A stretch of 22,844 nt of DNA from an uncultured Clostridia bacterium (GTDB lineage: Bacteria; Bacillota; Clostridia; Christensenellales; Borkfalkiaceae). This document shows, in pieces, positions 9,080 to 15,905 of the stretch; the first letter of the stretch is position 1; each line of letters starts with the position of its first letter. Under the pieces are notes generated by a model that worked only from the letters and a program-made list of their open reading frames with translations, ran no database searches and was not told the DNA's origin. The stretch is from contig CAMWHW010000001.1 of assembly GCA_947174175.1 (NCBI GenBank), positions 1-22,844 of the forward strand, given 5' to 3'. A program made the position numbers and the translations under genes.

Positions 9080-11335
9080 ATGCTTGATGAAAGCGTAAAA
9101 AGTTATTTGTCTACAGCAAAAGGATTACCATTCTTTTATGCAGTGGGCGATAGTGAGTATAAATCCACTTTGGACGAGCTTAAGCAAGTAGGCGTAAGCG
9201 TTATACGCATAAGTGAGTTTTGCAAAAAACCCGACAAATTTCCTAATTTAGACGATTTGGTTGACTCATTTCGTACAGCAGACGTGGATTATAAGTCCAA
9301 TAAATATGTTCTAGTTGGGTTAGGTGAATTTCTTGCCTTAAGAGGTGAATCAGTAGCTCTAAATATTTTGCGAGATTTGAAGGGTAAAACACTTGGAACG
9401 GCAAGAGTTATTCTTTTGCTGCGTTTCGTTGGAACACAGGTTAAAGCAATTGCAGAAGAAGATATCAGAATTAAGTCACGAGTTTATGTCAGCAGTAAAA
9501 GCGGAGAAAATATTTCTATAGTAAATGTAAAAATTGATCAGGGCGTGGGATTGGTAAAAGAGGATGGCATTCAGTCGCTTTTACGTAGTTTAGAAGAAGG
9601 CAAAACAGGTAAATTGTTTGTAAAAACCAATCTTCAACTTAATGAATCTATGTTGTCCATCGAGAGTATAGAGGATTCTTATTCAGCAATAAAAGTATTG
9701 TCACAAGGGTTTAATTTGTTAAAATCCTTTGGAGAAGAAGAACAGTGGCGTAGATTCTTGGGTGATTTGCGCAAATATAATTATTCGCTTTCAAAGTTTT
9801 TTGAGAACTATGGTTTCTATTCCGACTCTGAAATGGATTTTATAGAAAAAGCTTTCGGGTACGAATATAAGAATTGGTTGTATTTCATTTACTTAAAATT
9901 AAACGTCGACAAATTAAGCAATCCCTATTTACGATATGTTATCGAGAGAGTGGATAATTTTAAGGATTTGAAAACGCAAACATTAAATGCTATTATTTCT
10001 GTCAAGCATACAGAAAAAAATTTCAAAGTCCTATATATTGCCAGAAAGAAATTAGTAAGGCAAGTTCCTGAAGCCGACATCGCTGTATTTATTCAACACA
10101 ATGAAATTTATCCCGATGAGAGCATTTATAAGTTGACAGATAATACGCTTTTAGAACGGCAAACAATAATTCGTTGGGTGTCGGAACACGGCATAGTCAA
10201 AGAGATTGAACATATTTATCCCGCATTATTTTTGTATTTACAGAAGTATTCGTTTGTGTGTGGTAAAAATTCCGACAAATTAACTGAATATTTTGAAAGG
10301 TATAAAAAACAAAAGATTGCAAACAGGGTCGAAGATGGATTTGAAGAGTATGCGACAGAATGTTCAAGTCTATATGCGGGGTTGGATACACGTGCTAATG
10401 CGCTGATGAAACTGGGAGACAAAAAAGCTACATATCTATATTGGATTGATGCTTTAGGAGTGGAGTATTTATCCTATATTCAAGAACGCGCCAAGCAAAA
10501 AGGACTTTCTATTCAGATAGAAATTGCGAGATCGATTTTACCTACTATTACAGGAATCAATCGAGGCTTTTTCGACGAATGGAGTGGAGATAAGTATAAA
10601 GAGCCTAGATTAGATGATATAAAGCATCATGACGTTGGTGGCTTCGATTATAGAAAATGCAAACTGCCTATTCATCTTGCAAATGAATTGGATGTAATAG
10701 AGGATGCACTTAATCGCGCTGCTACTGAACTCGCTTTCCATAACTACAAAAAATTTATAATAGCAAGCGACCATGGTGCATCCCGTCTTGCAGTTTTGGG
10801 CCAACACGCCGAGAAATATGAAACTGATACTAAAGGAGAATACTCGGGTCGTTGCTGTAAATATTTTGATGAGTATGATCCCCAAAAATCGGTTGCAGAA
10901 AACGACTATGTAATTTTGAAAGATTACGGTAGATATAAAGGTAGCAGAGAAGCCAACGTAGAAGTGCACGGCGGTTGTACTTTGGAAGAAACGGTAATTC
11001 CCATTATTGCATTGTCATTGAAAAACCAGACGGAAGTTCAAATTGTTGTTTTGACTCCTGATGAGCTTACAATTGATAGAAAGAATGGAGTTACTGTATC
11101 TGTTTATATTTCATATGTGGAATTACCTAAATCTGTGCGTATGGAAATTAATGGTAAGCCTTATTCTGCTGTGCAAACAGATAAAACGCATTTCAAATTT
11201 ATTTTAGGGGATATAAAACGCTCTGGCGATTATGAAGCTAGCATTTTTGATGGCTCGAATTTGATAGGGCGTGTAAAACTTCACTTCAAGGGAGCTGCTG
11301 GCTCTACAAAATCAGACTTTGACGATCTTTTTTAA
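9080..11335 (+). CDS. pglZ: PglZ-domain protein (alkaline-phosphatase superfamily)
   Basis: The 751-aa protein shows the PglZ-type alkaline phosphatase core: WIDALG at residues 455-460 (metal-site Asp457), IIASDHGASR around 560-569 (Asp564-His565), and VHGGCTLEETVIP around 629-641 (His630). These three blocks in this order are characteristic of PglZ, the one protein shared by all BREX types. The N-terminal 400 residues look like a partner-binding region and the last about 90 residues like a small beta domain. In other BREX systems PglZ binds the methyltransferase; here the partner is likely BrxP, which is inference. The ATG lies one base after the brxC stop, with GAGG a little upstream. PglZ may act on phosphate esters or serve as a structural hub; its substrate in BREX is not settled. 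Confidence 0.92.
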   Translation: MLDESVKSYLSTAKGLPFFYAVGDSEYKSTLDELKQVGVSVIRISEFCKKPDKFPNLDDLVDSFRTADVDYKSNKYVLVGLGEFLALRGESVALNILRDLKGKTLGTARVILLLRFVGTQVKAIAEEDIRIKSRVYVSSKSGENISIVNVKIDQGVGLVKEDGIQSLLRSLEEGKTGKLFVKTNLQLNESMLSIESIEDSYSAIKVLSQGFNLLKSFGEEEQWRRFLGDLRKYNYSLSKFFENYGFYSDSEMDFIEKAFGYEYKNWLYFIYLKLNVDKLSNPYLRYVIERVDNFKDLKTQTLNAIISVKHTEKNFKVLYIARKKLVRQVPEADIAVFIQHNEIYPDESIYKLTDNTLLERQTIIRWVSEHGIVKEIEHIYPALFLYLQKYSFVCGKNSDKLTEYFERYKKQKIANRVEDGFEEYATECSSLYAGLDTRANALMKLGDKKATYLYWIDALGVEYLSYIQERAKQKGLSIQIEIARSILPTITGINRGFFDEWSGDKYKEPRLDDIKHHDVGGFDYRKCKLPIHLANELDVIEDALNRAATELAFHNYKKFIIASDHGASRLAVLGQHAEKYETDTKGEYSGRCCKYFDEYDPQKSVAENDYVILKDYGRYKGSREANVEVHGGCTLEETVIPIIALSLKNQTEVQIVVLTPDELTIDRKNGVTVSVYISYVELPKSVRMEINGKPYSAVQTDKTHFKFILGDIKRSGDYEASIFDGSNLIGRVKLHFKGAAGSTKSDFDDLF

Positions 11336-11347
11336 GGAGAGGAAGAC

Positions 11348-12838
11348 ATGACTTATTCTGATAAATTAAGAGACTGTTTTGATGAAATGGTCGTTTATAA
11401 AGATTTAAAAAAGACGAATTTCTTTTCGGCTTTGAGTTTGCCTGCATTTATGCGTGATTGGCTTTTAAGAAAGTTTGAAGATGAAGAGGGAGAGTTTGAT
11501 AAAGACGAGTTAGCGCGTTTTGTAAAAAAATTCATACCTAGAAAAGAAGACTGGAATGCTATTAAAAACAGAATTATTGTTGAAGGGGAAAAGGTAAAAT
11601 TTTTAGCTAAAATTTCCGTAAATATAGACATCCGCACAGGCGAGGTATCATTTGCATTGCCTGAGTTTGGGCTTGGCTTTAAAGAGACTATTATTGAAAG
11701 TGGTGTCTGGGATGAATGCAAGGACGATCTTGTAAAAGGTAGAGATATTTGGGGAATGATCGAGCTTGGATATCGCGCTCCCGATGCTTTTGATATTGAA
11801 TTTGAATATGAAAGGACTAAATCAAAAGCTAAGACATCTAAAGAGGGCAAAATCAAGTTACTGTCATTTAGAAATTTCTGTCCGTATGAAATTGATGTAG
11901 ATCAATATAAAGAAGCCCGCAAAGAATTCACTACAGAAGAGTGGATAAATGTTATTTTAGGTGCCGTCGATTATAATGCAGATGGTTATAAGACTGAGGA
12001 AGAAAAGCTTACTATGCTTACTCGGTTATTGCCATTTGTGGAAAAGAGATTGAATCTGATTGAACTTGCTCCCAAAGGAACAGGCAAATCCTATCTTTTT
12101 GGCAATGTGAGTAGATATGGCTGGTTATCCAGTGGTGGTATAATGAGCCGCGCTAAAATGTTCTACGATCAGAGCAAACGCCGTGAGGGATTGCTAGCAG
12201 GCAGTGATTTTGTTACGCTTGACGAAGTGCAAACTATATCTTTTACTGATACTGACGAAATGAGAGCCGCATTAAAGGGATATTTGGAGCAAGGTACTTT
12301 TACTGTTGGCGATTATAAAGGAGTTGCCGAAGCCGGAGTTATTCTTTGCGGAAATATAAGAAAAGAAATAATGGACGCTGATGGATACGGCAACATGTTC
12401 GTCGAATTACCTGTTGTGTTCCACGAGTCTGCATTAATAGAAAGATTCCACGGATTTATAAAAGGCTGGAATATTCCAAGAATGAATGATGATTTAAAAG
12501 TTGCTGGCTGGGCCTTAAATTCAGAATACTTTTGCTCCATAATTCACGAATTGAGAAGCGATTTGACATATCGTTCCGTAGTAGACGAATTAATTGTTGT
12601 CCCCGACTCAGCGGATACTAGAGACACAGAAGCGGTTAAAAGAATAGCAACAGCATATCTAAAGTTGCTATTTCCGCATGTTCAAAACGCTAAAGATATA
12701 TCCGCATATGATTTTAAGCGTTACTGTTTATCAAGAGCGATGAGAATGCGTGATACAATTCGTTACCAGTTAGGACTTCTTGACAAAGAATATGCAGGCA
12801 AAGATTTACCAGCATTTACAATTTCAAAAGAAGATTGA
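11348..12838 (+). CDS. brxL: BrxL-like AAA+ protein without a visible Lon protease domain
   Basis: Walker A APKGTGKS lies at residues 241-248, Walker B TLDEVQ with Asp292-Glu293, a sensor-like CGNI at about 334-337, and LIERFHGFIKGWNIPRM from 363, with Arg366 a candidate arginine finger. These blocks match the BrxL AAA+ core. The N-terminal 200 residues fit the BrxL DNA-binding-side domain. BrxL of type I BREX is about 680 aa and ends in a Lon-like domain. This one is 496 aa and stops soon after the AAA+ lid region, so that domain is absent. There is no sign of a broken end: the stop is followed by a tidy ribosome site for the next gene. The start follows AAGGAGAGG in the 12-base gap after pglZ. 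BrxL is thought to be a DNA-loaded multimer acting against phage. Confidence 0.88.
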   Translation: MTYSDKLRDCFDEMVVYKDLKKTNFFSALSLPAFMRDWLLRKFEDEEGEFDKDELARFVKKFIPRKEDWNAIKNRIIVEGEKVKFLAKISVNIDIRTGEVSFALPEFGLGFKETIIESGVWDECKDDLVKGRDIWGMIELGYRAPDAFDIEFEYERTKSKAKTSKEGKIKLLSFRNFCPYEIDVDQYKEARKEFTTEEWINVILGAVDYNADGYKTEEEKLTMLTRLLPFVEKRLNLIELAPKGTGKSYLFGNVSRYGWLSSGGIMSRAKMFYDQSKRREGLLAGSDFVTLDEVQTISFTDTDEMRAALKGYLEQGTFTVGDYKGVAEAGVILCGNIRKEIMDADGYGNMFVELPVVFHESALIERFHGFIKGWNIPRMNDDLKVAGWALNSEYFCSIIHELRSDLTYRSVVDELIVVPDSADTRDTEAVKRIATAYLKLLFPHVQNAKDISAYDFKRYCLSRAMRMRDTIRYQLGLLDKEYAGKDLPAFTISKED

Positions 12839-12848
12839 TGGAGTTAAA

Positions 12849-13046
12849 ATGGAAAGCAAACGATGCTATGTATGCGGCAAAGAATTATCAAAGAACGAGA
12901 TTGGATTAACAAAAAAGCTTATCGATAAAAAAGCAAATAAGTTTTATTGTCTGTCTTGCCTTGCTGAATATTTGGAAGTAACCGAAGAAGAACTGCTGGC
13001 AAAAATTGAAGAGTTTAAAGAAGAAGGTTGCACTTTATTTAAATAA
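12849..13046 (+). CDS. 65-aa zinc-ribbon protein
   Basis: I chose ATG 12849 because GGAG at 12840-12843 is five bases upstream and the Cys-rich domain begins at once; the open frame runs back to a TTG at 12780, inside brxL, with no ribosome site. Cys6-x2-Cys9 and Cys34-x2-Cys37 make a four-cysteine metal site, most likely zinc. A short acidic helix (TEEELLAKIEEFKEEG) and a final GCTLF with Cys61 follow. It lies between brxL and the desulfurase gene with gaps of 10 and 9 bases, so it belongs to the operon. A role as sulfur carrier, desulfurase partner or small DNA-binding adaptor is possible; I have no evidence to choose. Cys61 near the C-terminus is worth noting for a persulfide role. Confidence 0.82.
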   Translation: MESKRCYVCGKELSKNEIGLTKKLIDKKANKFYCLSCLAEYLEVTEEELLAKIEEFKEEGCTLFK

Positions 13047-13055
13047 AGGATAAGA

Positions 13056-14180
13056 ATGAAGCAAATGATTTATGCCGATAATGCGGCAACGACAAAACTT
13101 GATATTGAAGCATTTGAGGCAATGAAACCATATTTGCTTGAGGATTATGCTAACGCTTCGCAGCCTTATTCCTTTTCCCGAGGCGTCAAAAAAGCCCTTA
13201 AAGATTCGCGTGAGATTATAGCTAAATGTATTAACGCTGAGCCTGATGAAATCTATTTTACGTCAGGAGGTACGGAAAGCGATAATTGGGCGATAAAAGG
13301 AATTGCTTATAACGATTCTAGTCGAAAAGCTATAATTACAAGCAATATAGAACACCATGCAGTTTTAAATTCTTGCAGACAAGTTGAACGACTTGGTGTT
13401 CCTGTTGCGTATTTGCCAGCTAATGAAGAGGCTATTATTTCCCCTGAAATACTGAAACAGTTTATAACTAAGCAAACTAAACTTGTATCAATAATGATGG
13501 CAAATAATGAAGTTGGATCTATACAACCTATCAAAGAGTTGTGTGCGATTGCTCATGATAATGGCGCGATTTTCCATACGGACGCGGTACAAGCGGTAGG
13601 ACATATCCCTGTGGATGTTAAAGCATTTGGAGTAGATCTTTTATCTGCCTCGGCTCATAAGTTTAATGGACCTAAAGGGGTTGGCTTTCTTTATATAAAA
13701 AAGGGAACTAAAATTGCTGAACATGAAATCGGTGGACATCAAGAGCAGGCGCTGCGCGCTGGCACCGAGAATGTAGCCGCGATTGTTGGTATGGCTATTG
13801 CATTGAAAAACAATTGCAATAATTTGGCAAAGAACTCGGAACTAGTAACAGAGATTGAAAACAAGTTTAAATCTTTATTGTCCAAGACAAATATAGATTT
13901 CATTGTAAATGGCTCAAAAGTGCATATTCCTGGGAATATCAGTTTATCGTTCAAAAATGCTGATGGAGAGATGCTGTTACATCGACTTGACCTCTTAGGC
14001 ATAATGGTTTCAACTGGTGCAGCGTGTGATAGTAAAAGCACTCAAATCTCACATGTCTTACAAGCAATAAAAGCTTCTGAAGAGTATGCAAAAGGAACGA
14101 TTCGCATATCATTTGGTAAGTATAATTCGTTGAAAGATGCCGAAATAATTGTGAATGGTCTAATACAAATTTTATCGTAA
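13056..14180 (+). CDS. Cysteine desulfurase (NifS/IscS/DndA-type)
   Basis: A pyridoxal-phosphate fold-type I enzyme that takes sulfur from L-cysteine and holds it as a persulfide on a catalytic Cys. Visible motifs: YADNAATT at residues 6-13, TSGGTESDNWAIKG, NIEHHAVL, HTDAVQAVGH, SASAHKFNGPKGVG with Lys202 as the PLP lysine, RAGTENV, and STGAACDSKST with Cys324 as the persulfide residue. At 374 aa it has normal family length. It is the last gene of the operon, nine bases after the zinc-ribbon gene with AAGGA before the ATG, and is closed by a terminator. No iscU, iscR or thiI lies beside it, so a dedicated role supplying BrxP, as DndA supplies DndC, is the simplest reading. The desulfurase call is near certain; the partner is inference. 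Confidence 0.95.
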   Translation: MKQMIYADNAATTKLDIEAFEAMKPYLLEDYANASQPYSFSRGVKKALKDSREIIAKCINAEPDEIYFTSGGTESDNWAIKGIAYNDSSRKAIITSNIEHHAVLNSCRQVERLGVPVAYLPANEEAIISPEILKQFITKQTKLVSIMMANNEVGSIQPIKELCAIAHDNGAIFHTDAVQAVGHIPVDVKAFGVDLLSASAHKFNGPKGVGFLYIKKGTKIAEHEIGGHQEQALRAGTENVAAIVGMAIALKNNCNNLAKNSELVTEIENKFKSLLSKTNIDFIVNGSKVHIPGNISLSFKNADGEMLLHRLDLLGIMVSTGAACDSKSTQISHVLQAIKASEEYAKGTIRISFGKYNSLKDAEIIVNGLIQILS

Positions 14181-14192
14181 AACAAAGAAATA

Positions 14193-14225
14193 CAGCCCGG
14201 CGGAGGGATCCGCCGGGCTGGTTTT
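14193..14225 (+). terminator. Rho-independent terminator of the BREX-like operon
   Basis: A perfect 12-bp inverted repeat (14193-14204 with 14209-14220) encloses a four-base GGGA loop and is followed by GTTTT. It begins 12 bases after the desulfurase stop. It is the only clear terminator seen after the seven genes, which supports a single transcript. Confidence 0.93.
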
Positions 14226-14561
14226 ATGCTAAAAACTTTGGGGAGTGAATTGGAACGGAAGTGCCCGAAAATTGGGGAGTTTCGGGAATTAAAATTCCGT
14301 TCATTGGAGTTTCGGGGAACTGTAATATCAGCGCCATATTACGGGCTGTTTTTGGGTTTTGGCAGGGTATTTCCGCTTCTCGCTAAAACACCTCGCCGGG
14401 TTCAAATTCGGGGACTTTATCCCTGAATTTCGGGGATTTTCCGTCGTATAAACAACCGAAAACCGATTGCTAAATTTCGTCTTTCTCAACTTACCTCAAA
14501 GGACGTTTTTGGGGAATTAATCCACCGGGTCTGCCTTAAAAACTTTTTAGTGCGCACAAAA
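14226..14561. other. Gene-free boundary region with repeated TTYGGGGA-like motif
   Basis: No credible gene lies here; a 66-codon frame from 14226 has no ribosome site or recognisable content. Six GGGGA copies, all on the + strand and each preceded by TTT, ATT or TTC, start at 14240, 14274, 14314, 14410, 14432 and 14511. Their spacing is irregular. An 11-bp inverted repeat with one G-T pair (14404-14414 with 14420-14430) and a short palindrome (14285-14298) also occur. The stretch separates the AT-rich operon from the more GC-rich genes to the right. No integrase, tRNA or clear attachment-site duplication was seen. Confidence 0.5.
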
Positions 14562-14590
14562 TTGCAATCGTGCTGGAAAACTGCTATACT
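14562..14590 (+). promoter_or_regulatory. Sigma-A-type promoter of the epimerase-like gene
   Basis: TTGCAA (14562-14567), a 17-base spacer and TATACT (14585-14590) are well placed 30 bases before the ATG at 14620. The short leader contains GGGAG at 14606-14610 as ribosome site. Confidence 0.75.
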
Positions 14591-14619
14591 TGTTTTGAAA
14601 AACGTCGGGAGATAAGCAA

Positions 14620-15516
14620 ATGAAAATTTTAGTTATAGGCGGAACGGTTTTCGTAAGCAAATTCATAGCGGAGTATTTTTCCGCAAACGGGCACGAAGTG
14701 TACGTTTTAAACCGTAACACAAAACCCCAGCTGCCCGCAGTCAGGCTTATTCAATGCGACCGCAAGGCAATAGACGGGCAGCTCAAAGACTTGCATTTCG
14801 ATGTCGTAATAGACGTAACCGCGTACACCGCGGAAGACATAAACAGTTTGCTCGACAATCTTGAAAGCTTTGATAACTATATAATGATAAGTTCCAGCGC
14901 GGTATATCCCGAAACTCTGCAAATGCCGTTTAAGGAAAGCGACGAGCGCGGCGCGAACAAATTCTGGGGCGATTACGGCACAAATAAAATTGCGGCTGAA
15001 AACGCTCTTTTGAAGCGTGTTCCGACCGCGTATATCATAAGACCGCCCTATCTGTACGGTGAGTATAACAACGTTTACCGCGAGGCGTTCGTGTTTGACT
15101 GCGCCGAAAGGGGCGCAACATTTTATCTGCCGAAAGACGGCTCTATGCCGTTGCAGTTTTTCCACGTAGAGGACCTGTGCCGGTTTATTCAAAGCATACT
15201 CGCGCAAAGGCCCGAACGGAGAATATTCAACGTCGGCAATGCTTCCGTAACGGTAAAGGAATGGGTGGAGTACTGCTACCGCGCCGCAGGAAAAACGCCG
15301 CAATTCAAATACGTTACGGGCGGTACGGAGCAGCGCAATTATTTCCCGTTTTACGATTACGGCTATGTGCTTGACGTGACCGAACAGAACAAGCTGTTGC
15401 CCGATTTGCTGCCCGTTGCCGACGGCTTGCAGCGGGCGTATGCCTGGTATAGGGACAACAAAAGTGCAGTAAAGCCCAAAAACTATTTTGAGTTTATCGA
15501 ACGCAATTTAAAATAA
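14620..15516 (+). CDS. NAD(P)-dependent epimerase/dehydratase-family protein (extended SDR)
   Basis: The N-terminus MKILVIGGTVFV (Gly7-Gly8-Thr9) is the Rossmann dinucleotide-binding loop in the variant seen in atypical extended short-chain dehydrogenases. SSSAVY at 91-96 gives the active-site Ser region and Tyr119-x3-Lys123 (YGTNK) the catalytic pair. IIRPPYLYG and FFHVEDLCR are further family motifs. At 298 aa it has normal length. The substrate is probably a nucleotide sugar, but nothing here identifies it; some members of this subgroup are RNA-binding rather than enzymatic. It has its own promoter and is not part of the operon to the left. Base composition is close to that of the right-hand genes. 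No terminator is visible directly behind it. Confidence 0.9.
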   Translation: MKILVIGGTVFVSKFIAEYFSANGHEVYVLNRNTKPQLPAVRLIQCDRKAIDGQLKDLHFDVVIDVTAYTAEDINSLLDNLESFDNYIMISSSAVYPETLQMPFKESDERGANKFWGDYGTNKIAAENALLKRVPTAYIIRPPYLYGEYNNVYREAFVFDCAERGATFYLPKDGSMPLQFFHVEDLCRFIQSILAQRPERRIFNVGNASVTVKEWVEYCYRAAGKTPQFKYVTGGTEQRNYFPFYDYGYVLDVTEQNKLLPDLLPVADGLQRAYAWYRDNKSAVKPKNYFEFIERNLK

Positions 15517-15551
15517 ATTATTCCAGGTAAAGTATTTCTTTATCATTGGGG

Positions 15552-15580
15552 TTGACATTTTTCAAAAAATCAACTATACT
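15552..15580 (+). promoter_or_regulatory. Strong sigma-A-type promoter for a short RNA
   Basis: A perfect -35 TTGACA (15552-15557), 17-base spacer and TATACT (15575-15580) predict transcription from about 15587, immediately before a structured, terminated segment. Confidence 0.8.
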
Positions 15581-15586
15581 AACAGT

Positions 15587-15655
15587 AGTAGATAGGCGAG
15601 GGAATTGGGCAACCCCATTTTGGAAGTCCCTTTCGTAATGACCCTATCTTTTTTT
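15587..15655 (+). ncRNA. Candidate small structured RNA of about 70 nt with built-in terminator
   Basis: The segment folds with an outer stem AGATAGG (15590-15596) to CCTATCT (15643-15649) running straight into a seven-T tract. Inside it a second stem, CGAGGGA (15597-15603) with TCCCT..CG (15627-15635), has a two-base T bulge. A small inner hairpin TGGG-CAAC-CCCA lies at 15606-15617. The 3' side between stems is an unpaired TAATGAC. A strong promoter stands directly before it. There is no open reading frame of note. I could not match it to 6S, SRP or a riboswitch family from memory. It could also be an attenuator-type leader for the lipoprotein gene 250 bases on, but that gene has its own promoter candidate. 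Confidence 0.6.
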
Positions 15656-15819
15656 ATGCATTTTTAAACAATTGCTACATAGAGGGCATTTGTTTATCCG
15701 AAAACTTCTTAACCTCAGATCATATGAACTTCATTTGTCAAAAACTACGAAAAATTGTTTGTGTTGGCTATGGCAAAAAAAATTTTTCGACAAAATTCGG
15801 CAAAGCGGAACGAAATGCA
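15656..15819. other. Intergenic stretch without recognised features
   Basis: AT-rich spacer between the small RNA terminator and the promoter of the lipoprotein gene. A 61-codon frame from 15724 lacks a ribosome site and family resemblance. I see nothing else supportable in it. Confidence 0.5.
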
Positions 15820-15848
15820 TTGACAATAATCTTCCTCAACTATAAAAT
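15820..15848 (+). promoter_or_regulatory. Probable promoter of the lipoprotein gene
   Basis: TTGACA (15820-15825), a 17-base spacer and TAAAAT (15843-15848) stand 57 bases before the TTG start, with GGAGAGGAGG at 15891-15900 as ribosome site. TATAAA two bases earlier is an alternative -10 with a 15-base spacer. Confidence 0.6.
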
Positions 15849-15905
15849 CACATTTATCAAAAAGATATCTAACGGTGAAAAAACATCGTCGGAGAGGAGG
15901 AAAAT

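Noticed and set aside
12780..12848. N-terminal extension of the zinc-ribbon gene from a TTG inside brxL
   Set aside because: No ribosome site at the TTG; the ATG at 12849 has GGAG five bases upstream and starts right at the Cys-rich domain.
2591..14180. Canonical Dnd or Ssp phosphorothioation cluster
   Set aside because: Only DndC-like and DndA-like parts exist; no DndB, DndD, DndE, DndFGH or SspB/D/E, while PglZ and BrxL mark it as BREX.
14226..14426. 66-codon frame directly after the operon terminator
   Set aside because: No ribosome site, no family resemblance, and it runs through the GGGGA-motif spacer; treated as non-coding.
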